Shown in pieces: positions 59,596 to 64,000 of a stretch of 64,000 bases of DNA. This DNA is from Vibrio palustris (lineage in GTDB: Bacteria > Pseudomonadota > Gammaproteobacteria > Enterobacterales > Vibrionaceae). How positions within the stretch are numbered: position 1 is the stretch's first letter; each line of letters starts with the position of its first letter. The stretch covers positions 1,798,001 through 1,862,000 of the forward strand of contig NZ_AP024887.1 of NCBI RefSeq assembly GCF_024346995.1, read 5' to 3'. Made by a program: the position numbers and the translations under genes. The notes under the pieces are model-generated. The model did not search any database. It was given only the letters and a program-made list of their open reading frames with translations, and was not told the DNA's origin.

Positions 59596-60480
59596 ATGAA
59601 AAAACCATTTGAAGTGATAGCTATCATAGGTAAACCTCGTGACACACACGCGATTCAAACACATAAAGAGCTTTACCATTGGCTTACTTCTCTTAACTAC
59701 CCTGTGTATGTTGATGAACGCCTGGCTGAGATTTTACCTGACATTCCCGACTCGCAATTTGCCTCGTTACTTGAACTTGGCCAAAAAGCCGACCTTGCCA
59801 TTGTTGTAGGTGGCGACGGCAATATGCTTGGTGCCGCTCGAGTCCTCTCCCGCTTTGACATTTCTGTCATTGGCGTTAACCGAGGTAACCTTGGCTTTCT
59901 CACCGACTTAAAGCCCGATGAAGTCTGTGAGGGGCTGACACAAGTTCTCGAAGGCAACTACATCGAAGAAAAACGCTTTCTCTTACAGGCGGAAATTCAT
60001 CGTCATGGGCAAATCAAAAGTCATAACTCTGCGCTAAATGAAGCGGTGCTCCATCCAGGCCAAGTAGCACGTATGACGGAGTTTGAAGTCTACATTGACG
60101 ATAACTTCGCATTTTCACAGCGCTCTGATGGGCTAATTATTTCGACCCCGACCGGATCTACTGCCTACTCACTCTCCGGTGGCGGCCCTATTTTATCACC
60201 AGGACTTGATGCCATTACGTTAGTACCCATGTTTCCACATACATTATCCAGCCGCCCTCTGGTAGTAGACAGTAAACGGCGTATAAAGTTAGTGGTTTCC
60301 CCTAATAATGTGCAAAATCAAGAAGTGAGTTGCGATGGCCAAGTCACACTCCCTGTAACCCCAGGAGATGAAGTCCATATTTATCAAAGCCCTAACGTGC
60401 TCAAGCTGATTCATCCCAAGGACTATAATTACTACCGTATTCTGCGAAATAAATTAGGCTGGTCGAGCAAACTGTTTTAG
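59596..60480 (+). CDS. nadK: NAD kinase
   Basis: Phosphorylates NAD to NADP with ATP. 294 residues with the GGDGN motif at residues 72-76, [15 protein letters not shown], and the substrate loop [17 protein letters not shown]. The start is ATG 59596; the leader overlaps the grpE heat-shock promoter on the opposite strand. recN follows after 118 bases, the standard nadK-recN arrangement. Confidence 0.97.
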   Translation: MKKPFEVIAIIGKPRDTHAIQTHKELYHWLTSLNYPVYVDERLAEILPDIPDSQFASLLELGQKADLAIVVGGDGNMLGAARVLSRFDISVIGVNRGNLGFLTDLKPDEVCEGLTQVLEGNYIEEKRFLLQAEIHRHGQIKSHNSALNEAVLHPGQVARMTEFEVYIDDNFAFSQRSDGLIISTPTGSTAYSLSGGGPILSPGLDAITLVPMFPHTLSSRPLVVDSKRRIKLVVSPNNVQNQEVSCDGQVTLPVTPGDEVHIYQSPNVLKLIHPKDYNYYRILRNKLGWSSKLF

Positions 60481-60528
60481 AGAAAGATCACATTTTATTG
60501 TGTTTTGAAAAGAAAACACCTGTATAAC

Positions 60529-60556
60529 TTTACTGTATAGGCAAACAGTATATACT
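60529..60556 (+). promoter_or_regulatory. Promoter of recN
   Basis: TTTACT (60529-60534) and TATACT (60551-60556), 16 bases apart. Both elements overlap LexA boxes. Confidence 0.7.
60531..60550 (+). promoter_or_regulatory. LexA (SOS) box 1 of recN
   Basis: TACTGTATAGGCAAACAGTA: CTGT-N8-ACAG with correct flanks. It covers the spacer between -35 and -10. Confidence 0.88.
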
Positions 60557-60572
60557 GTTTAGCTATACAGTG
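60553..60572 (+). promoter_or_regulatory. LexA (SOS) box 2 of recN
   Basis: TACTGTTTAGCTATACAGTG: CTGT-N8-ACAG. It overlaps the -10 and start point, so LexA would block initiation. Confidence 0.9.
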
Positions 60573-60598
60573 TTGTTCAGTTATACAGGTGCAATAAT

Positions 60599-62266
60599 AT
60601 GCTGGCTAATTTAAGTATCAACAATTTCGCTATTGTTAAGTCACTACAACTCGATCTTGCCGCAGGCATGACCACCATAACCGGTGAGACAGGTGCGGGT
60701 AAATCCATCGCAATAGATGCATTAAGCCTCTGTTTAGGCGGGCGTTCTGAAGCGGGCATTGTGCGTCAAGGTGAACAAAAGACCGAGGTATGTGCGACCT
60801 TTATTTTAGATAGCAACGTCAATGCCATCCGTTGGTTAGAAGATAACGACCTAATGGACGGCAACGATAAAGACTGTATATTACGCCGAACCATTACTAA
60901 AGAAGGCCGCTCACGCGCTTTTATCAATGGCAGCCCCGTTCCTCTTTCGCAACTCAAAGCATTGGGACAGCTATTGATCAATATTCATGGACAGCATGCC
61001 CATCAACAGCTGATGAAAAATGAACAACAGCTTGCCATGCTTGATCAATACGCCGGCCACCATGAACTGTTGAAAAAAACCCGTATTGCTTATCAAAACT
61101 GGCGTCAGGCAAATAATCAATTACGCCAATTGCAAGAAAACAGCCAGCACAACCAAGCGCAGCTTCAGCTACTCGAATATCAAATTAAAGAACTCAATGA
61201 ATTAAGCATTGGCGAAGACGAATTTACTGATCTTGAAAGCGAGTTTAAACGTCTGTCTAACAGTGGAGATTTGGCAATGAACTGCCAAAAAGCCATTGAT
61301 ATTCTCTATGAAGGGGATGATGTAAACGCAATAGGCATGCTCCAAACGGCAAGTAACACATTGACAGAACTCGCTGAAATGGATGCACAATTAGCTAGCC
61401 TGCCAACTATGCTCTCCGATGCGATGATTCAACTTGAAGAAGCCAACAGTGAACTACGTGCCTATTTGGATAATATCGATGTTGATCCAGATCGGATGGC
61501 ATTCGTAGAATCTCGCTATTCAAAAATCATGTCACTGGCACGCAAACACCAAGTGCAACCAGATGAACTTTATAGTCATCATCAAGCCTTGCTGCAACAA
61601 ATTGAACAGCTCGACTGCTCAGATGAGAAAATGGCAGAGTACGAAGAAGACGTCGCCGAGAAATATCAGCGCTTGGTAACGATTGCCGAAAAACTGCATA
61701 AATCACGTAATCGCTACGCGAAAGAGCTCGATAAGTTGATCTCTCAAAGTATGCATGAACTCAGCATGGAAAAAGCGCAGTTCAAAATTGAGATCAATGC
61801 TCAAGAACACCCATCACCACTCGGGTTTGATGCGGTTACTTTCTTAGTTTCCACCAACCCAGGTCAGCCATTACAGCCCATTGCTAAAGTCGCCTCCGGT
61901 GGTGAGCTATCGCGTATGTCACTCGCGATTCAAGTCATCACCGCACAAAAAGTCGATACTCCAAGCTTGATTTTCGATGAGGTTGATGTGGGTATTTCCG
62001 GCCCAACGGCCGCTGTTGTCGGCAAAATGCTGCGTAAATTAGGAGAGTCCACTCAAGTGTTGTGTGTGACTCACTTGCCGCAAGTCGCGGGTTGTGGGCA
62101 TAACCAAATGTTTGTTGCAAAACAAACCAAATCTGGCATGACTGAAACCCAAATGATTAAGCTCTCGCATGAAGAGCGTATTGAAGAGCTAGCACGCCTG
62201 CTTGGTGGTAGTGAAATAACCTCAACAACATTAGCGAATGCTAAAGAGCTGTTAATTGCGGCATAA
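60599..62266 (+). CDS. recN: DNA repair ATPase RecN
   Basis: SMC-like protein of 555 residues for double-strand-break repair, strongly SOS-induced. Walker A GETGAGKS is at residues 29-36. Two coiled-coil arms fill the middle (about 155-370). The signature [14 protein letters not shown] and Walker [13 protein letters not shown] are in the C-terminal part. Ribosome site AGGTG. LexA boxes overlap the promoter. Confidence 0.97.
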   Translation: MLANLSINNFAIVKSLQLDLAAGMTTITGETGAGKSIAIDALSLCLGGRSEAGIVRQGEQKTEVCATFILDSNVNAIRWLEDNDLMDGNDKDCILRRTITKEGRSRAFINGSPVPLSQLKALGQLLINIHGQHAHQQLMKNEQQLAMLDQYAGHHELLKKTRIAYQNWRQANNQLRQLQENSQHNQAQLQLLEYQIKELNELSIGEDEFTDLESEFKRLSNSGDLAMNCQKAIDILYEGDDVNAIGMLQTASNTLTELAEMDAQLASLPTMLSDAMIQLEEANSELRAYLDNIDVDPDRMAFVESRYSKIMSLARKHQVQPDELYSHHQALLQQIEQLDCSDEKMAEYEEDVAEKYQRLVTIAEKLHKSRNRYAKELDKLISQSMHELSMEKAQFKIEINAQEHPSPLGFDAVTFLVSTNPGQPLQPIAKVASGGELSRMSLAIQVITAQKVDTPSLIFDEVDVGISGPTAAVVGKMLRKLGESTQVLCVTHLPQVAGCGHNQMFVAKQTKSGMTETQMIKLSHEERIEELARLLGGSEITSTTLANAKELLIAA

Positions 62267-62471
62267 ATGGGTTGCGAAGCGCGTAATAATGGATGAGAAT
62301 CGCTCATCACTTACATAGAAAAATGATTTTTTCGTGTAAGTTTGCAACCAAATTCAAAATTCGTAGTCTTAATAAGTTCAGGAAGAAGATGATGTTTTTA
62401 CTTCTGCTCTGAGCTTGTTTATTATCAGTCGAGTTTTTGAGCCCATTACTATAAGTACAGAATATTTGAAT

Positions 62472-62831
62472 ATGCAGTTAACCAAGTGGCTTATCGCCCT
62501 CCCCTTAGCCCTGACAATGCTTTCAGGCTGCTCCGTTGTTGAGCGTTTGGTCTATAGAATCGATATTAATCAGGGAAACTATATCGATCAAAAAGAAATC
62601 AACCAACTTAAGTTTGGTATGTCTAAAGACCAAGTTCGTTATGTGTTAGGCACCCCTATGCTAGTCGAAAATGGATACCCAAACACTTGGTACTACATCT
62701 ATTCTCACACCCACGGACATGATGACAATATACAAAAAAACCTGATCGCTAAGTTTAATGACGAAGACAAACTCGTTAAAATCTCAGGCGATTACAAGGT
62801 AGGTAAAAGTTTTTACAAAAGTATGAACTAG
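62472..62831 (+). CDS. bamE: Outer membrane assembly lipoprotein BamE
   Basis: Lipoprotein (SmpA) of the BAM complex. Signal peptide ends in LSGC; mature protein starts CSVVERLVYRIDINQGNYIDQKE. The fold motif GMSKDQVRYVLGTPML is typical. I start at ATG 62472 (119 residues); the frame runs 19 codons upstream with no ribosome site. 205 bases separate it from recN, so it has its own promoter. A bidirectional terminator follows. Confidence 0.95.
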   Translation: MQLTKWLIALPLALTMLSGCSVVERLVYRIDINQGNYIDQKEINQLKFGMSKDQVRYVLGTPMLVENGYPNTWYYIYSHTHGHDDNIQKNLIAKFNDEDKLVKISGDYKVGKSFYKSMN

Positions 62832-62862
62832 TTTCGTGGTGTGTTCTGAAAAGCAATTGCAT

Positions 62863-62893
62863 AAAAAAAGCTCGTTGAATAACGAGCTTTTTT
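62863..62893. terminator. Bidirectional terminator between bamE and ratB
   Basis: Stem AAAAAAGCTCGTT / AACGAGCTTTTTT with loop GAAT. Confidence 0.92.
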
Positions 62894-62956
62894 ATTGAAT
62901 TCAATGAGCGATGTATTTATCGACATACGCACAACCAGTTGCAAGCGCTTTAAATA

Positions 62957-63259
62957 TCACGTTTTCTGTTTTGCTTGCTCTGCTCGTTTACGACGAATTT
63001 CTTTAGGATCTGCCAGTAAAGGCCGATAGATTTCAATGCGATCGCCATCTCGTACCGTTGCATTACGCTTAATATTACGAGAAAACACCCCAATACTGTT
63101 CTTATCGAGATCAATCTCTGGGTACATCGTTAGTACCCCTGATTGCTCAATAATCTGCTCGGCCGTCATATCTTGTTTGACCATGACGTTAATAACACGT
63201 TGCTCATGAGGAAGTGCATACACCACTTCCACGTGTATCATCGCGTTTTCTTCACTCAT
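62957..63259 (-). CDS. ratB: RnfH family protein (RatB, UPF0125)
   Basis: 100-residue ubiquitin-like fold protein. Core: HVEVVYALPHEQRVINVMV and GVFSRNIKRNATVRDGDRIEIYRPLLADPKE. Called the antitoxin partner of RatA in E. coli, though an antitoxin role has not been shown well. It shares one base with ratA. The ratA-ratB pair lies divergent from smpB, as in E. coli. Confidence 0.93.
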   Translation of the reverse strand: MSEENAMIHVEVVYALPHEQRVINVMVKQDMTAEQIIEQSGVLTMYPEIDLDKNSIGVFSRNIKRNATVRDGDRIEIYRPLLADPKEIRRKRAEQAKQKT

Positions 63260-63690
63260 TATTGATATACCTGTTTAGCGCGTAGTGTAAAAGCATCCAC
63301 CATGTTATTAGTGAGTTCATTAAAAATCTTTCCAAAGACTAACTCAACCATCTTACTAGAAAACTCGAACTCTAATTTCAGTTCTACTTTGCACGCCTGC
63401 TCATCCAGCGGAGTAAAATACCACCCCCCTTTCAACGATTTAAACGGGCCATCAACCAATTCCACAAGAATCGTATTCTTTTGAGTGAGATCGTTACGTG
63501 TAGTAAATGTTTTCTTGATGCCAGCTTTCGAGACATCGACCGCGCCGACCATCATCTCATCGGTAGATTCCAACACCCGCGCTCCCGAACACCCCGGCAG
63601 AAACTCAGGGTAACTCGCGACATCGTTGACCAGATGAAACATCTGCTCTGCACTAAAAGAGACTAACGCAGAACGACTTACTTGATTCAT
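63259..63690 (-). CDS. ratA: Ribosome association toxin RatA
   Basis: 143-residue START/Coq10-like domain protein. In E. coli it binds 50S and blocks 70S formation; homologues handle ubiquinone. Features: YPEFLPGCSGARVLE, TFTTRNDL, LVDGPFKSLKGGWYFTPLD. The toxin name is historical. It is directly upstream of ratB in an operon. Confidence 0.94.
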   Translation of the reverse strand: MNQVSRSALVSFSAEQMFHLVNDVASYPEFLPGCSGARVLESTDEMMVGAVDVSKAGIKKTFTTRNDLTQKNTILVELVDGPFKSLKGGWYFTPLDEQACKVELKLEFEFSSKMVELVFGKIFNELTNNMVDAFTLRAKQVYQ

Positions 63691-63916
63691 CTTTTCTCCT
63701 CATGACATTCCGGCAAAGAGTGATTGTACTGCCTACCTTGCTCCGGCTCAAGTCTACACATATGGATTATAAACAACACTTGAAAACCTATCACACAGCC
63801 CTCATGTAGTTAAACAATGATGGTGTGACATAATTAACGTCTAGCGTCATACAAGTGCTTGTTTCTGTGTGCTCATGCCCGTATGCTACATCAAAGCTTG
63901 ATTCAAAAGAAAAGCA
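63691..63916. other. Divergent ratA-smpB region
   Basis: About 226 bases with no ORF or hairpin I would call. The ratA ribosome site (AGGAG) is at the left edge on the minus strand. Nothing else is recognised. Confidence 0.45.
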
Positions 63917-63945
63917 TTTTCATAACACTAACTAATCCGTATAAT
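63917..63945 (+). promoter_or_regulatory. Promoter of smpB
   Basis: TTTTCA (63917-63922) and a perfect TATAAT (63940-63945), 17 bases apart. Transcription should start within about 3 bases of the smpB ATG. Confidence 0.7.
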
Positions 63946-63954
63946 GCGCCCACT

Positions 63955-64000
63955 ATGGTAAAAAAGAAATCTAAAGATAAAGCGGGTAGCAATACCATCG
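63955..64000 (+). CDS. smpB: SsrA-binding protein SmpB, N-terminal fragment
   Basis: Only the first 15 codons are in the window: MVKKKSKDKAGSNTI, close to other Vibrio SmpB starts (MAKKNSKSKAGSNTI). SmpB carries tmRNA to stalled ribosomes. No Shine-Dalgarno precedes the ATG. The divergent ratA-ratB supports the call. Confidence 0.88.
   Translation, partial: MVKKKSKDKAGSNTI

Larger units (their letters stand above)
60517..60591. repeat. 12-bp inverted repeat flanking the recN LexA boxes
   Basis: CACCTGTATAAC (60517-60528) and GTTATACAGGTG (60580-60591) are perfect complements. They bracket the two LexA boxes symmetrically. Each arm contains a CTGTATA half-site. The right arm overlaps the recN ribosome site. 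Confidence 0.85.

Noticed and set aside
63259..63690. ratA-ratB as a true toxin-antitoxin module
   Set aside because: Both are conserved core genes. The toxin name comes from overexpression in E. coli; the family also acts in quinone biology.

Overview
The window is a stretch of core chromosome from a gammaproteobacterium, almost certainly a Vibrio or a close Vibrionaceae relative. The evidence is a sodium-type polar flagellar stator pair (PomA/PomB, with B-subunit Asp24), an intact GcvB locus beside gcvA, a CsrB-type RNA with an upstream GacA/VarA box, and a gene order (from memory of that genome) that runs with the Vibrio cholerae block around VC0953 to VC0848. I see no transposase, integrase, prophage, CRISPR array, resistance gene or integron. 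Species cannot be assigned from the sequence alone.

Layout. 1-8.4 kb: end of holA, then rsfS-rlmH-mrdA-mrdB-rlpA (ribosome maturation and the cell-elongation wall machinery), dacA, ybeD and the lipoate genes lipB-lipA. 8.5-15 kb: a small lipoprotein, glyA behind a PurR box, four identical tandem tRNA-Tyr genes, gmhB, and the MetJ-box-preceded methionine importer metNIQ. 15-24 kb: a Zn-ribbon protein, syd, queF, a TPR/GGDEF-like membrane protein, a degenerate GGDEF protein, ppnN and xni. 24-29 kb: gcvA-hydrolase-ygdD-rlmM read leftward, with GcvB read divergently, then thiI. 28.7-34 kb: pomAB with a FliA-type promoter, and the isoprenoid operon xseB-ispA-dxs. 34-42 kb: truC-yqcC, DUF3549-DUF3301, a GNAT enzyme, a CsrB-type RNA, a small unknown gene with yaiI, trmO, proS, yaeP and a DUF4250 gene.

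42-52.6 kb: purL (PurR box), mltF, two very small basic ORFs, tadA, and a LysR regulator divergent from the glutathione-dependent formaldehyde pathway frmA-fghA. 52.6-55 kb: a type IV minor pilin cluster (PilV, PilX, PilW, FimT leftward, PilE rightward). 55-64 kb: dnaJ, dnaK and grpE with sigma-32-like promoters, nadK, recN with an SOS (LexA) array, bamE, ratB-ratA, and the first codons of smpB at the window edge.

Themes. Several genes carry readable control sites for global regulators: PurR (glyA, purL), MetJ (metNIQ), LexA (recN), sigma-32 (grpE, dnaK), FliA (pomAB) and VarA/GacA (csrB). Two regulatory RNAs are recognised with good confidence (GcvB and CsrB). No large unknown system is present. 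The least explained elements are small: an antisense transcript candidate upstream of ppnN with an extended -10, ribosome site, 18-codon ORF and intrinsic terminator (21.12-21.23 kb), a similar orphan unit downstream of purL (42.08-42.24 kb), a 43-residue extremely basic ORF with a perfect Shine-Dalgarno (48.7 kb), and an apparently leaderless smpB.
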